Below, in pieces: positions 16,449 to 26,265 of a DNA stretch of 35,941 nucleotides. The stretch is from NCBI GenBank assembly GCA_009917405.1, contig QZED01000018.1, forward strand, positions 1-35,941, read 5' to 3'. The stretch's first letter is position 1; every line of letters starts with the position of its first letter. The position numbers and the translations under genes are program-made. Under the pieces are notes generated by a model. It made no database searches, had not been told where the DNA came from, and worked only from the letters and a program-made list of their open reading frames with translations. This DNA is from a bacterium c-19. Lineage in GTDB: Bacteria > Bacillota_I > Bacilli_A > Erysipelotrichales > Erysipelotrichaceae.

Positions 16449-17519
16449 ATGATCACCATATCATTGGCAATGATTGTCAAAGATGAAGAAGCTGTATTAG
16501 ACAGATGTCTTGCCTGTGCTGCACCGTGTGTGGATGAAATTATTATAGTCGATACAGGAAGCAGTGATCGCACGATTGAAATTGCCGAGAAATACACAAA
16601 GCACATTTATCATTATGTCTGGAATGATGATTTTGCGAGCGCCCGCAACGAAGCATTTTCACATGCGACTCAGGATTATATCCTTTGGTTAGATGCGGAT
16701 GATATTATAATTGAACATGAACAGGCAAAGCTGCTTGACTTAAAACAATCATTATCACCTGACATCGATATTGTTATGATGAAATATCATGTGGCATTTG
16801 ATCAGGACAACCGCCCCACCTATTCTTATTATCGAGAACGTTTAATCCGCAATCATCATGGATTTTATTGGAGCGGTAAAATTCATGAAGCGATTAATAT
16901 ACAGGGAAAGATCATCTATTCGCAAATTGCGATCCATCATAAAAAAATCAAACAAAATGATTCAATGCGAAACCTGCGTATTTTAGAAACACTTCATGAA
17001 CAACAGCAGCTATCTGCCAGAGAACGCTATTACTATGCCAAAGAACTTTATGAACATGCACAATATGAGAAAGCATTGATTCAACTGGATCAATTTATGA
17101 ATGAAAAAGATGCCTGGATCGAAAATAAAATAGATGCCTGTCGTATTAAAGGACATTGCTTATCTGTGTTGCAGAAAAAAACAGCGGCATTGTCTGCGTA
17201 TTTTGAAAGCTTCATCTATACCTTGCCGCGTGCTGAAATATTATGCGATATTGGCTTCCTATATTTACAAGAAGAGAACTATGCATCGGCAATTTACTGG
17301 TATCAGTTGGCTTTATGCGCTGAAAAAAATGAAATGAGCGGGGCCTTTATTCAACCGGATTGTTATGACTTTATTCCGTATGTTCAGCTTTGTGTATGTT
17401 ATGATAAGCTAAAGGATAGTGCTAAAGCGATCTATTATCATCAACAAGCTGCTTTATTGAAGCCAAATGATCCGATTATCGTAAAAAACAACAGTTATTT
17501 TGAGTCGTTAAAAAAATAA
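16449..17519 (+). CDS. Family 2 glycosyltransferase with TPR-like C-terminal half
   Basis: A 356-residue protein. The first 200 residues form a GT-A glycosyltransferase domain: ISLAMIVKDEE opening, VDTGSSDRT nucleotide-binding segment, the DFASARNEAF block and the DxD metal motif LDADD (D82, D84). This version, with MIVKDEE and SARN, is typical of the SunS/glycosyltransferase subfamily found with TPRs. The second half is alpha-helical with paired-helix repeats such as ARERYYYAKELYEHAQYEKA and YASAIYWYQLAL, consistent with tetratricopeptide repeats. The ribosome-binding site is AGGGGG. No polysaccharide genes lie beside it. The acceptor (protein, lipid or glycan) cannot be read from sequence. 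It has no membrane segment. Confidence 0.88.
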   Translation: MITISLAMIVKDEEAVLDRCLACAAPCVDEIIIVDTGSSDRTIEIAEKYTKHIYHYVWNDDFASARNEAFSHATQDYILWLDADDIIIEHEQAKLLDLKQSLSPDIDIVMMKYHVAFDQDNRPTYSYYRERLIRNHHGFYWSGKIHEAINIQGKIIYSQIAIHHKKIKQNDSMRNLRILETLHEQQQLSARERYYYAKELYEHAQYEKALIQLDQFMNEKDAWIENKIDACRIKGHCLSVLQKKTAALSAYFESFIYTLPRAEILCDIGFLYLQEENYASAIYWYQLALCAEKNEMSGAFIQPDCYDFIPYVQLCVCYDKLKDSAKAIYYHQQAALLKPNDPIIVKNNSYFESLKK

Positions 17520-17544
17520 ACAGCACCAATTCATTTGAACAGTG

Positions 17545-18021
17545 CTATTTATGATATGGTTGATGATGTAAAATCGTAAAGGCACGATAAAGCTGTTCGG
17601 CTAAAAGTACTCTTACCAGTTGATGAGGGAAGGTTAAGTCAGAAAGCTTCCAGCGAAAATTTGCCCGTTCGATCAATGCTTTACTGACACCGAGAGAACC
17701 ACCGATGATAAAGACAATATTGCCGGCAGAATATGTTTGAAGCTGATCAATCTTTTGTGATAACTTTTCACTTGTCAACATAACACCAGCTAAATCCAGC
17801 AGAATCACATAATCACTGTCTTTAATATGGTGTAATAAGCGCTGCCCTTCTTTATCTTTAATCTGTTCCATTTGCAGAACAGACAACGACTGCGGAGCAT
17901 TTTCATCCGCTACTTCAATAATTTCTATTTTAGTAAAAGCTTGCAGTCGTTTTACATACTCATCTGTCAGCTGACGCATCGCTTTTTCTTTTTGTTTTCC
18001 TATTGCCAAAAGCTTTATCAT
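17545..18021 (-). CDS. rlmH: 23S rRNA pseudouridine-1915 N3 methyltransferase
   Basis: SPOUT-class methyltransferase that methylates pseudouridine 1915 in helix 69 of 23S rRNA. The start at 18021 gives MIKLLAIGKQKE, the standard RlmH opening, and lies just after GGGAGAG; an in-frame upstream ATG at 18045 is not needed. The resulting 158 residues match the usual length. The family SAM-site features are visible: VILLDLAGVMLTSE, FIIGGSLGVSK and the closing LAEQLYRAFTILHHQPYHK. It is the last gene of the conserved dnaB-M23-walJ-rlmH run, 43 bases after walJ. A weak inverted repeat (AGCAC/GTGCT, 17522-17546) overlaps the converging ends of this gene and the glycosyltransferase gene. Confidence 0.97.
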   Translation of the reverse strand: MIKLLAIGKQKEKAMRQLTDEYVKRLQAFTKIEIIEVADENAPQSLSVLQMEQIKDKEGQRLLHHIKDSDYVILLDLAGVMLTSEKLSQKIDQLQTYSAGNIVFIIGGSLGVSKALIERANFRWKLSDLTFPHQLVRVLLAEQLYRAFTILHHQPYHK

Positions 18022-18064
18022 AAATTCTCTCCCTGCATAAATCATTCATTGCCTTTTCAAAATT

Positions 18065-18814
18065 TTATTGATTCTTATCGCCGCCGATATAAATACCGAA
18101 TTGTTCTGCGGCATAAATGCGCAGTTTTTCACACGGTAAATCTTTACGCTTCAACTGAGCAATCAAAGTATCCGAAGCGAGCTGGCGATGATTGCCTTCC
18201 TGTGAGATATGTGCCAAGACGATCTCCTTGGTCTTATCACCGATTACTTGGGATAATATATATGCACTGTCCTCATTACAGAGATGTCCCATATCGTTTA
18301 TAATTCGCTGTTTTACGAATACCGGTCTTGAGGTCTGCATTAACATTTCAATATTATGATTGCTTTCAAACACATAATAATCGGCATTCATAATATACGG
18401 CATCACATCCTTACGAATATATCCGGTATCGGTGACATAGACCATTTTACCGAATGCGCCTTCTATCACAAACCCGATAGTTCCTTCACAGTCGTGGCTC
18501 ATCGGTAAAATCGTAATATCGAAATCTTTAATACGAATGCGTTCATATGCATTCACATAATTGGCCTCATTTCGTTCCAGCTTAGCACAGGCAAATGCAG
18601 GAATTTCATCAAACATTTTCAGCTGAGATACATGATCCTTGTGCGTATGAGTAACTAACAGTGCATCGGCATTTTGAAATTGATAGGAAAGACGCTCGAA
18701 ACAATGATTCAAATAGCGCTTGGTCGTCCCACAGTCAATGATCAGCTCGGTATTTCCGTCTTTCATCAGACAACAGTTTCCTTTTGAGCCGCTGGCGAGT
18801 AATGCGAACTTCAT
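18065..18814 (-). CDS. walJ: Metallo-beta-lactamase fold hydrolase (WalJ/YycJ)
   Basis: A 249-residue MBL-fold protein. The metal-binding motif is HTHKDHVSQ, preceded by LLASGSKGNCCL at the N-terminus, which is the YycJ/VicX opening. Further metal-site features are MSHDCEGTIG, VTDTGYI and the C-terminal LAHISQEGNH. YycJ proteins are nuclease-like and are usually found next to the walRK two-component genes and rlmH. Here walRK are not present, and the gene follows an M23 peptidase: its ATG overlaps that gene's stop (TAATG). The neighbourhood supports the YycJ assignment; substrate is probably DNA in related proteins. Confidence 0.9.
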   Translation of the reverse strand: MKFALLASGSKGNCCLMKDGNTELIIDCGTTKRYLNHCFERLSYQFQNADALLVTHTHKDHVSQLKMFDEIPAFACAKLERNEANYVNAYERIRIKDFDITILPMSHDCEGTIGFVIEGAFGKMVYVTDTGYIRKDVMPYIMNADYYVFESNHNIEMLMQTSRPVFVKQRIINDMGHLCNEDSAYILSQVIGDKTKEIVLAHISQEGNHRQLASDTLIAQLKRKDLPCEKLRIYAAEQFGIYIGGDKNQ

Positions 18815-20322
18815 TATTGGCCCACCACCGTCTGCGGATCTATTTGAACGCCGTTATAACGTATTTCAAAATGAACATGCGGTCCTGTCGCCACACCGGT
18901 CATACCGATATTACCGATTGCCTCCCCCTGTTGTACCACTGTACCGACCGGATAGAAACCCGGTCCGCTCATATGCCCGTAATAAGTTTGATAACCGTTG
19001 TTATGATCGATCACCACACGATAGCCACCGACTCCGTGATAATCATTTTGAATGATTGTGCCGCGATCGCTTGCCAACACCTGACCGTAGAAATTATAGC
19101 GGTTCTGTACATCGGTTGCCGTATGTCCGCTGTAACAATACCAGCCGCACGTGATTGATGCGACTTCTACCGGCCAGCGGAAATGTCCGCTACCAATATG
19201 CGGATATACCTTCGTGCCGACTCGCTTCACTTCTCGAACCGGCTGCTTGGTAATTACACCGGATATTTTCTTACCACTGCCGGTACTTTGCCCGTTCACA
19301 AAGATTTCCTGATAACGCGCATTTTCTTTTCCCAATTCCTGTTTTGTATCAATAACTTCCATTCCCTCTCGCAAGGTATCATCATATACGATTAAAGTAG
19401 ATTCTGGATATACCGTTTCTTCTACCTGATTCTCTTTAATAACCTCATAGTGAATCGGTGAATTAATCGCCGTAACATTTAACTTCATACCGACTTTTAC
19501 CAGCTGATTTTCACTGACTAAAGAATCCTGATTTAATGCCAATAAATGAGAAGTCGGAATGTGATTCAACCATGCGATACCTTGAATTGTATCATATTCT
19601 TTTGTAGTATAAAATTTCGTTTCACTGTCATAACCATAGCTGATTACTTTTAATGCTTCTTCTTTATTTTTCGCAATCTTATTTACCGGCGCAAGACCTT
19701 TAGAAACTGTCATTTCTTCTTTGAAATAAGCTTTTTCTACACGTGTTCCGTACTCACGATCGCCCAGCGGCGGCACTTCATTTCCGCCGTTGATTAAATT
19801 AAATGAATTTTCATCGATAAAATTTAACGCAAAATCATCTCTCGCTGCCACAAAATCATCTAAATTTTTTACATAGATAATTTCACCGTTTGAAAATTCA
19901 ATCTTATTCGCTTCTACACTGAACAAATTATTTTCATTAATATATTTCAATATTTCATCATCTTTATTTTCATAAGTAAAGAAATTGATTTCTTCAACGA
20001 TATGTACATCTTCACCTAATCCAAGCTTGGTATCGGGAAAATCCTTTTGATAACGATTTTTATAAACATCGTCCAGCATTTGATCTAATTTTTTCTCATC
20101 GTTCAATACGCCGATAATACTGTCTTTATAATAAATCACCGCATTGTTTTGTTCCGTTTCCGTTGTCTTTAGAACCTTTTGCGGAATAATCGCATTTTCA
20201 ATATCAAAGGCACTGTTAAAATTACCGCTGAAGGCTTTTGGTTCAAAATAACCGGATATAAAGGTTAAACCGAACGCAAACAAAATTGCCGCAATCAGTG
20301 CATAGCCTTGCTTCATGCGCAT
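18814..20322 (-). CDS. M23 family metallopeptidase with LysM and G5 domains
   Basis: A 502-residue cell-wall protein. One N-terminal membrane anchor or signal (YALIAAILFAFGLTFISGYF) is followed by a long unrecognised region. A LysM-type segment follows (YDTIQGIAWLNHIPTSHLLALN), then a G5-like domain (VYPESTLIVYDDTLREGMEV), then a C-terminal M23 (LytM-like) peptidase domain. The zinc residues of M23 are visible: H400 and D404 in GHTATD, and HVHFEI with H482 and H484. It should cleave peptidoglycan cross-bridges or stem peptides. It lies between dnaB (gap about 11 bases) and walJ (overlap), so it is co-transcribed with them; this replaces the walHI-type genes often found here. Confidence 0.9.
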   Translation of the reverse strand: MRMKQGYALIAAILFAFGLTFISGYFEPKAFSGNFNSAFDIENAIIPQKVLKTTETEQNNAVIYYKDSIIGVLNDEKKLDQMLDDVYKNRYQKDFPDTKLGLGEDVHIVEEINFFTYENKDDEILKYINENNLFSVEANKIEFSNGEIIYVKNLDDFVAARDDFALNFIDENSFNLINGGNEVPPLGDREYGTRVEKAYFKEEMTVSKGLAPVNKIAKNKEEALKVISYGYDSETKFYTTKEYDTIQGIAWLNHIPTSHLLALNQDSLVSENQLVKVGMKLNVTAINSPIHYEVIKENQVEETVYPESTLIVYDDTLREGMEVIDTKQELGKENARYQEIFVNGQSTGSGKKISGVITKQPVREVKRVGTKVYPHIGSGHFRWPVEVASITCGWYCYSGHTATDVQNRYNFYGQVLASDRGTIIQNDYHGVGGYRVVIDHNNGYQTYYGHMSGPGFYPVGTVVQQGEAIGNIGMTGVATGPHVHFEIRYNGVQIDPQTVVGQ

Positions 20323-20333
20323 ACTCCTTTCTT

Positions 20334-21677
20334 TTACATCGATTCACTGTAATTATAAAAAGCGGAAATCGCTTTGGAAAAAGCTAAATCAACATTGCCG
20401 GTCGCACCGTTACGATGCTTGGCAATATTCACTTCGGTACGCTCGGGAAGATTTTGCTCTTCCTCAGTTTTATCTTTATTGTAATAATCCTCACGATAGA
20501 GGAACATAACGATGTCGGCATCCTGCTCGATAGATCCGGACTCTCTCAAGTCGGAAAGCATCGGATGCTTATTCGGGCGCTGCTCGACAGCACGGGAAAG
20601 CTGAGACAAGGCGATCACCGGACACTCCATCTCTCTTGCCAAACCTTTTAAGGAACGTGAAATTTCCGATATTTCCTGTTGGCGGTTATCTCCGCTGCTT
20701 CTTGAAGAACCGCTGATCAGCTGAAGGTAATCGATCACGACCATATCTAAGCCGTGTTCACTTTTCAGCTTACGACATTTTGAATAGATTTCCGCAATTT
20801 TAATATTTGAAGAATCATCGATAAACAGCTTCGCTCCACTTAAATCGCCGGCAGCCTCGTTGATTTTATTAAAATCCTCATCACTCATATTACCGCTTCT
20901 CAGCTTAAAAGATTCCACTTCACTGTGGGCGCTTATAATACGCCTCATCAGCGCTTCAGCAGGCATCTCTAATGAGAATATCGCAATTGCGCCACTGTTA
21001 AACTGCGCCGCTCGCATTGCCAAGTTCAGCGCAAAGGCTGTTTTCCCCATGGCCGGTCGCGCTGCCAGTATAATCAAATCACCACGCTGAAAGCCGTTAG
21101 TCATTCGGTCTAAGTCATAACCGGTCTTAATGCCTGTCACATGATCACTGAATGAGCGAAGCTTCGTAAGCTCTTGAATCACGTTGGAAATGACTTCCTT
21201 ACTGCTTTTGAATTCTGTCGCTTTTCTGCTTCTGGTGATCTGTAAAATATTGCGCTCTGCCTGATCCATTACATCATCTAATTCTTGATCCACTTGATAA
21301 GCATCCTGCGCAATCATTTCCGCCGTTTCGATTAAGCGACGTAAATGCGCACGATTTTTGATGATTTCAATATAATGCGCACTGTTCGCTTGAGAAACAG
21401 CCGTATCGGACAGCTTTAAAATATAGTCCGCACCACCTACCATATGCAGCTCATCACTGTCCTGTAGGCGGGTAATCAATGAAGTAGCATCTATCGGCTT
21501 CCCGTTTTCACTCAAATAATTCATTGCATGAAAGATGCGCTGATGAATATTCAAATAAAAATCCTCTGCCTGTAGCCCTTGATCAAATACAACACGAACT
21601 ACTTTCGGATACACGAGCATGGATCCTAAGATAGCCTGTTCCGCTTCATTACTGTGTGGTAATTCCTGACTCATCAC
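20334..21677 (-). CDS. dnaB: Replicative DNA helicase
   Basis: Hexameric 5'-3' helicase of the replication fork, called DnaC in Bacillus. The 447-residue protein has the N-terminal DnaB domain (PHSNEAEQAILGSML) and a RecA-like C-terminal domain. The Walker A is ARPAMGKT (about 206-213), followed by SLEM, the Walker B VVIDYLQL, and the arginine-finger segment EISRSLKGLARE and LSQLSRAVEQR. No intein is present. The start (MMSQELPHS) lies 5 bases after the rplI stop, consistent with the rplI-dnaB pair typical of Firmicutes near the origin. Confidence 0.98.
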   Translation of the reverse strand: MMSQELPHSNEAEQAILGSMLVYPKVVRVVFDQGLQAEDFYLNIHQRIFHAMNYLSENGKPIDATSLITRLQDSDELHMVGGADYILKLSDTAVSQANSAHYIEIIKNRAHLRRLIETAEMIAQDAYQVDQELDDVMDQAERNILQITRSRKATEFKSSKEVISNVIQELTKLRSFSDHVTGIKTGYDLDRMTNGFQRGDLIILAARPAMGKTAFALNLAMRAAQFNSGAIAIFSLEMPAEALMRRIISAHSEVESFKLRSGNMSDEDFNKINEAAGDLSGAKLFIDDSSNIKIAEIYSKCRKLKSEHGLDMVVIDYLQLISGSSRSSGDNRQQEISEISRSLKGLAREMECPVIALSQLSRAVEQRPNKHPMLSDLRESGSIEQDADIVMFLYREDYYNKDKTEEEQNLPERTEVNIAKHRNGATGNVDLAFSKAISAFYNYSESM

Positions 21678-21682
21678 TTCAC

Positions 21683-22129
21683 CTACTCACTTAAATGTAC
21701 TCGTATAACACCGATTACTTTATTCTTATATAAGTCGATTTTTACATCAGTATAACCCATGGAAGCGATCGGAGCGCTGTCGATCACCTTGCGCTTATCT
21801 ATTTTGATCTCATATTTCTGCATTAGCTGTTCCGCTATCTGTTTCGTAGAAACACTGCCGAACACTCTGCCGTCTTTTCCACTCTTCACTTTAAACTCTA
21901 ATGTCAGCTTTGCCAAACGCGCCTTTAATGCTTCCGCATTCGCTTCCAGCTGTTTTTCTTCTAACGATTCTTGCAGTTTTTGTTCATCTAATATTTCCAT
22001 TGATTTTTTAGTCGCTTCTACTGCTAAACGCTGACGAATCAAAAAGTTTCGTCCGTATCCATCTGCGACTTTTACAATATCACCTTTTTTACCTAAATTC
22101 TTTACATCACTTAACAGAATCACTTTCAT
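21683..22129 (-). CDS. rplI: 50S ribosomal protein L9
   Basis: Ribosomal protein L9, 148 residues. The signature N-terminal domain reads [19 protein letters not shown] and then [17 protein letters not shown], followed by the long connecting helix (about 42-75) and the C-terminal domain with [12 protein letters not shown]. It overlaps the end of gdpP by about 23 bases, so translation is coupled. It binds 23S rRNA domain V and extends from the ribosome. Confidence 0.98.
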   Translation of the reverse strand: MKVILLSDVKNLGKKGDIVKVADGYGRNFLIRQRLAVEATKKSMEILDEQKLQESLEEKQLEANAEALKARLAKLTLEFKVKSGKDGRVFGSVSTKQIAEQLMQKYEIKIDKRKVIDSAPIASMGYTDVKIDLYKNKVIGVIRVHLSE

Positions 22130-24092
22130 GCTTCATGTCCTCCTGTTCTTTTTTATATTGATCGATTACTTCGTGTAATTCCTTTTCCAAATCCTCAACC
22201 TTCGCATGATCTCTGGACAATGCGGCTGCCGAGAAATGTCCGCCGCCCTGCATTTGTTCCATTATGATCTGAACATTTACATTTCCTTTAGAGCGTGAGG
22301 ATATTCCGACGGTATGCTCAGCAGTATAGGCGATGACAAAACTTGCCTCAATGCCCTTGATATTTAATAAGGCATCTGCCGCCTTTGACATCATCGTACG
22401 ATGGAAAATACGATCTTCCTTCACCGCCGCAATCAATAGATTGCCTTGATAAACATGCGTATATTTCATAATATCGGTCTGCTCGGCAAAATCTTGAAAA
22501 TTCTCTTTCAGCATGTTTTCCGCAGATGCCGCATTTACACCGAGCTTGCGTAAATATGCCGCTGCCTCAAAAGTACGACTGCCGGTACGCATTTTAAAAC
22601 GATTGGTATCGACAAGAATTCCCGTGTACATCAGGGTCGCTTCTTCTTCATTTATATGAATGCTGTTAGATTGATAAGGGAAAAATTCGGTAATTAGCTC
22701 ACATACGGAAGAAGCACTGCTTTCAATATAAACTAACAACGGATTATCGATAAAATCTTCACCACGGCGATGATGATCGATAATCATAATCTTTTCCGCA
22801 GCTGCCAAAGTCAACGGCGCGCCGCATTGATTTGGTGCATTATGATCAACGACGATGACAAGATCTCGCTCATTTACCATTCGAGCAGCCTCTTCATCGT
22901 CTAAAAAGCCGTGACGCTCTTCCAGCTGATCCATACATCCCCTCAGCGCTTCCTGTAGCTGTAGCTCAACACCGCCGCTTTTAGAAACGATATACGCCGG
23001 GGCATCATAGGCACTGCACAAGCAGCTAACTCCCAATGCCGCACCCATGCAGTCAAAATCCATCAACTTATGGCCGACAATAAAGACGCGATTCGCTTCC
23101 ATAATAGCTTCCTTCACCGCCTGTGCCATGACTCGAACCCGCACTTTGCTGCGTTTTTCTTTTGCTTCACTGTTACCGCCATAATATTTCACATTTTCGC
23201 CGTATTTTTTTACAGCGACTTGATCGCCGCCGCGGCTTTGTGCCAGCTCCAGCAAATCATTTACCATTTGATCCAGCAAGCGATAATCCGTTGTACCGCG
23301 TGCATAAGACATCGATAAAGTAATTGACACATCGATTTCATCGGCAGCGGCACGAATATCGTTCAAAATCGAAAAGCGATCCCTGACGATTTCCGTATAG
23401 ATGCGCTCATCGAGTACGACAAGAAAACGATCGGAACGCAGTCTGCGCACAAACATGCCGTATTTCTTTGCCCAGTTCAATACCGGCTGACGCAGATTCG
23501 TATTGATCAGCGCCATTTTTTCTTCATCCTCATATTGTTGAATTTCCATATAGTTGTCCAGCTGCAATAAGCCGACAACGATCGCTTCCTGCATATATTG
23601 TGTTTTCAGGCGCAGGATTTCCGAAACATCTCGGACATACAGTACTTGTGCATTTTCTTTTCGGGTGATTTCATAAACATTATTTTCATCGGTACCGACA
23701 ACCATATCCACATCATCCTGAAACAGCTCGCTGACCTCAGGAATCCAAGTCGAAAGCTTTTTGCCGACAAGATTCAAACCGCGTTCACTGATCACATCGT
23801 TTACCCAAGTCGCACAATAGTTTTCATTATAAGTGATAATTCCGATCTGACCGAAGTCCAAAGCATCCTTCGCATCATTTCCGAGGATTCTCGATATATC
23901 GATATCGCGTGATTCCTTTTCACTTTCAAAGCGATAAATAATCCACAGAATCATTACGATATGAATGGCTGTCAACAGCCATACCAAATAATTATTCAGT
24001 TCCATTCCCGATAACAGGAACATGACTAACGCAACAATTTCCGCAAGAATCAAAATACCGATCTGGACCTTAAGATCTTCCAATCGTTCCAT
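22107..24092 (-). CDS. gdpP: Cyclic-di-AMP phosphodiesterase GdpP
   Basis: Hydrolyses the second messenger c-di-AMP. The start at 24092 ([10 protein letters not shown]) follows GAGGTG by 6 bases; an upstream ATG at 24158 lies inside the DUF2232 gene. The 661-residue protein has two membrane helices (about 11-28 and 36-53), a PAS-like domain (about 80-150), a degenerate GGDEF domain (about 170-300) and a DHH-DHHA1 phosphodiesterase. DHH motifs are [15 protein letters not shown] (D345, D347), VVDHN (D416) and IIDHHRR (439-441), with [10 protein letters not shown] near the end. The operon is DUF2232-gdpP-rplI-dnaB. The adjacent cell-wall peptidase fits the known link of c-di-AMP to wall and turgor homeostasis. 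Confidence 0.97.
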   Translation of the reverse strand: MERLEDLKVQIGILILAEIVALVMFLLSGMELNNYLVWLLTAIHIVMILWIIYRFESEKESRDIDISRILGNDAKDALDFGQIGIITYNENYCATWVNDVISERGLNLVGKKLSTWIPEVSELFQDDVDMVVGTDENNVYEITRKENAQVLYVRDVSEILRLKTQYMQEAIVVGLLQLDNYMEIQQYEDEEKMALINTNLRQPVLNWAKKYGMFVRRLRSDRFLVVLDERIYTEIVRDRFSILNDIRAAADEIDVSITLSMSYARGTTDYRLLDQMVNDLLELAQSRGGDQVAVKKYGENVKYYGGNSEAKEKRSKVRVRVMAQAVKEAIMEANRVFIVGHKLMDFDCMGAALGVSCLCSAYDAPAYIVSKSGGVELQLQEALRGCMDQLEERHGFLDDEEAARMVNERDLVIVVDHNAPNQCGAPLTLAAAEKIMIIDHHRRGEDFIDNPLLVYIESSASSVCELITEFFPYQSNSIHINEEEATLMYTGILVDTNRFKMRTGSRTFEAAAYLRKLGVNAASAENMLKENFQDFAEQTDIMKYTHVYQGNLLIAAVKEDRIFHRTMMSKAADALLNIKGIEASFVIAYTAEHTVGISSRSKGNVNVQIIMEQMQGGGHFSAAALSRDHAKVEDLEKELHEVIDQYKKEQEDMKHESDSVK

Positions 24093-25002
24093 GAATGACA
24101 CCTCGTTTCCACCTTTGTCTAAAATTTTGATAAATACTGATAATTCCGCACCATACAATAAGCGTTCCGCTCGGCAAAAACATCAGTCCCGCTATACATA
24201 ACAGCGAGCAGATGATACCGATCAGGCGTTTTTGATACAAAATCGTTATACACATGACATCCATGACACACTCTGCACATAGAATTATGCAGTCTATGAA
24301 ATAAATGCTTGTGATTCCCACTAATAAATTACCCTCTAATTTTAACATATTTTTGAGCAAAAATAACAGCCAAATACAAATACTTACCGATGCGAACCAT
24401 TTCGGCAGCGCAATGTCAAAGATTGATTTCATCGGCATAATATCGTAGTTCATGCGTTTCAGTAACAAACAAGCGAATAAATGGATGCAGACAGTCTGTA
24501 GAACAGCGCATACAACACTGGTAATGACGGCAATAATCATTGCCAGCTCCGTAAGCTCTCCGTTCACAATTTGTAACTGCTGCACCAGCTGCTGAGCAAG
24601 CATTAGATCCTCTTGCAGATCATAGCCGAAGGCAGCGGCAAATAAAACCATCGTAATAAAATAAGAAAACAGTGTCAGCACACCGGTGAGCAGCAGTAAA
24701 TTCGCATGCTTCCAGCGATGATAGACTCCGTAGCCGTAACCAATTCCGCACAAAAGCGCCGATGCGAGATAAAAAACAGTCGTCCAAGCAGAAATCATCA
24801 AGGATAACAACAACATAGAAACAGCCGGTATTAAAGCGGCTTTCCATCCATATCGCACCGTATAGATCAAAATCGGAAAGGACAAGATCCAATAAATTGC
24901 ATATTCGATCATACCGCCCAACTGCCGATTGATAAACAGAATCAATCCGACTAAGGCACACATCATCGCACCTTCCGTTATTTTTCTTGTATCGTTTCGC
25001 AT
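24070..25002 (-). CDS. DUF2232 (YybS-like) membrane protein
   Basis: A 310-residue polytopic membrane protein with about eight hydrophobic segments, spread over the whole length. Its opening (TRKITEGAMMCALVGLILFINRQLG, in two parts) resembles the YybS/DUF2232 family, which almost always lies just upstream of gdpP in Firmicutes. The fold is related to the S-components of ECF importers, but no ligand is known. It ends inside the first codons of gdpP (overlap about 23 bases), so the two are translationally coupled. Its ribosome-binding site is AAGGATG before the ATG. It probably starts the transcript of this operon, because a strong terminator lies between it and rpsR. Confidence 0.85.
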   Translation of the reverse strand: MRNDTRKITEGAMMCALVGLILFINRQLGGMIEYAIYWILSFPILIYTVRYGWKAALIPAVSMLLLSLMISAWTTVFYLASALLCGIGYGYGVYHRWKHANLLLLTGVLTLFSYFITMVLFAAAFGYDLQEDLMLAQQLVQQLQIVNGELTELAMIIAVITSVVCAVLQTVCIHLFACLLLKRMNYDIMPMKSIFDIALPKWFASVSICIWLLFLLKNMLKLEGNLLVGITSIYFIDCIILCAECVMDVMCITILYQKRLIGIICSLLCIAGLMFLPSGTLIVWCGIISIYQNFRQRWKRGVIHGTIGRS

Positions 25003-25125
25003 GTATTCACATCCTTACTCTATATTTTCAATAACATCCTCACACGGCATATCCAATGCCGTCTGACCATGCTTTGAAGCTTTCGGTAATGTTGACATTG
25101 CTTCAATATAAAATACGATCTTCAA

Positions 25126-25156
25126 TAAAAAGAAGAAAACCTCCGCCGAACGGAGG
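25126..25156 (-). terminator. Terminator of the rpsF-ssb-rpsR operon
   Basis: On the minus strand CCTCCG-TTCGG-CGGAGG forms a GC-rich stem with TTTTCTTCTTTTT directly after it. It starts 10 bases past the rpsR stop and separates this operon from DUF2232-gdpP. Confidence 0.92.
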
Positions 25157-25165
25157 AGGTTATAC

Positions 25166-25396
25166 TTATTCGCTGACGTAAGGCAATAATGCCATCTGAC
25201 GAGCGCGTTTGATTGCAGTCGCCAGCATACGCTGATATTTTGCACGTGTGCCTGTTACACGACGAGGAACGATCTTTCCGTTTGCGGAAATATAGCGTTT
25301 CAATAATTCAACGTCCTTGTAATCAATATATTCGATTTTATTTTTCGTAAAGTAGCAAACTTTTTTGCGACCCATACGCTGTTTTCTAAATGCCAT
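25166..25396 (-). CDS. rpsR: 30S ribosomal protein S18
   Basis: Small-subunit protein that pairs with S6 on the platform. The 76-residue protein contains the family core [31 protein letters not shown] and the [29 protein letters not shown] stretch (each here as several shorter conserved blocks). It is the last gene of rpsF-ssb-rpsR and follows ssb by about 20 bases with its own AAAGGAG site. Confidence 0.98.
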   Translation of the reverse strand: MAFRKQRMGRKKVCYFTKNKIEYIDYKDVELLKRYISANGKIVPRRVTGTRAKYQRMLATAIKRARQMALLPYVSE

Positions 25397-25416
25397 CGGG
25401 TATTCTCCTTTCTGAA

Positions 25417-25881
25417 TTAAAACGGCAAATCATCACTTGCGATATCTAATGTATCCGCACTTGAAAAATCTGCGTCAAAGCTGTTTGCAGCAGGCTGATC
25501 TGGTGTATAACCCATATCCGGCTGCATCGGCTCCTGCGGTGTATAGCTTCCGTGTTCCGCAGCTGCTTTTTTGCTTTCCAAGAACTGAACGCTGTCCGCA
25601 ACAACCTCAGTAACATAAACACGTTTTCCGTCTTTATCGTCGTAGCTGCGCGTTTGGATTCTGCCTTCAAGCCCCAACAAAGCACCTTTTTTTACATATT
25701 GTGCCATAAAATCAGCGGTTTTATTCCATGCGACACAGTTAATAAAATCTGCATCCTGTCCCTGACTCGGCACACGGCGATTACATGCGATCGTAAACGA
25801 AACTACGGAAACACCGCTCTGCGTTTTTCTCAGCATCGGATCTTTCGTAATTCTGCCTACTAAAACTACTCGATTAATCAT
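25417..25881 (-). CDS. ssb: Single-stranded DNA-binding protein
   Basis: Binds and protects single-stranded DNA in replication and repair. The OB-fold opens with [20 protein letters not shown], then [11 protein letters not shown] and [12 protein letters not shown], which are highly conserved. After about residue 105 the sequence becomes a flexible Gln/Pro-rich tail. It ends in SDDLPF, the acidic tip that recruits partner proteins. The 154-residue length is normal. It lies between rpsF and rpsR, the standard Firmicute order. Confidence 0.98.
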   Translation of the reverse strand: MINRVVLVGRITKDPMLRKTQSGVSVVSFTIACNRRVPSQGQDADFINCVAWNKTADFMAQYVKKGALLGLEGRIQTRSYDDKDGKRVYVTEVVADSVQFLESKKAAAEHGSYTPQEPMQPDMGYTPDQPAANSFDADFSSADTLDIASDDLPF

Positions 25882-25895
25882 AGCTTCATCCTCGC

Positions 25896-26189
25896 TTATT
25901 CTTCGCCTTGTGTTTTTACAATCAAATAACGAACAATATTCGGATTGATGCGAGTCAAACGATCAAATTCCTGAATACCTTCATTGTTTGCCGTAACATT
26001 GATGACTACATAGTAGCCTTTGTTCATGTGATTAATTTCATACGCGAACTCTTTTACGCCCCATTCGTCCACTTTATCAATGGAACCTTCACGGTCGGTA
26101 ATGACCTTGTGCATTTCATCCATTACCTGCTGGCGCGCTGCATCTTCTAAAGATGCGTTCACGATGTACATGATCTCGTATTTCTTCAT
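25896..26189 (-). CDS. rpsF: 30S ribosomal protein S6
   Basis: Ribosomal protein S6, 97 residues from the start at 26189 (MKKYEIMYIVN). That ATG lies 7 bases after TAAGGAGGTG; the open frame continues upstream to 26366, but that part overlaps the promoter and leader and is not S6-like. Family blocks include the opening, VDEWGVKEFAYEINHMNKGY and VRYLIVKTQGEE. First gene of rpsF-ssb-rpsR, controlled by the promoter and leader structure described separately. Confidence 0.97.
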   Translation of the reverse strand: MKKYEIMYIVNASLEDAARQQVMDEMHKVITDREGSIDKVDEWGVKEFAYEINHMNKGYYVVINVTANNEGIQEFDRLTRINPNIVRYLIVKTQGEE

Positions 26190-26198
26190 TACGTACAC

Positions 26199-26241
26199 CT
26201 CCTTATGGTCTATAGGCCCTGTCTTATGACAGAACAAGGAG
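26199..26241 (-). promoter_or_regulatory. rpsF leader structure, candidate S6:S18 autoregulatory site
   Basis: In the rpsF leader CTCCTT (26241-26236) can pair with AAGGAG (26204-26199), which is the rpsF ribosome-binding site. A CTGUC-AUAA-GACAG hairpin (26232-26219) lies between, followed by GGCC and ACC. S6 and S18 of many bacteria repress this operon by binding a leader RNA of similar shape with an essential CCG. I do not see a perfect CCG in the expected bulge, so this is a candidate only. Confidence 0.4.
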
Positions 26242-26265
26242 TAGAGATTATCTACCCGTTTAAAG

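Noticed and set aside
25015-25245. Minus-strand ORF of 76 codons between rpsR and DUF2232
   Set aside because: It overlaps rpsR in another frame and spans the strong terminator; only a 27-codon tail would be left, without a good ribosome-binding site.
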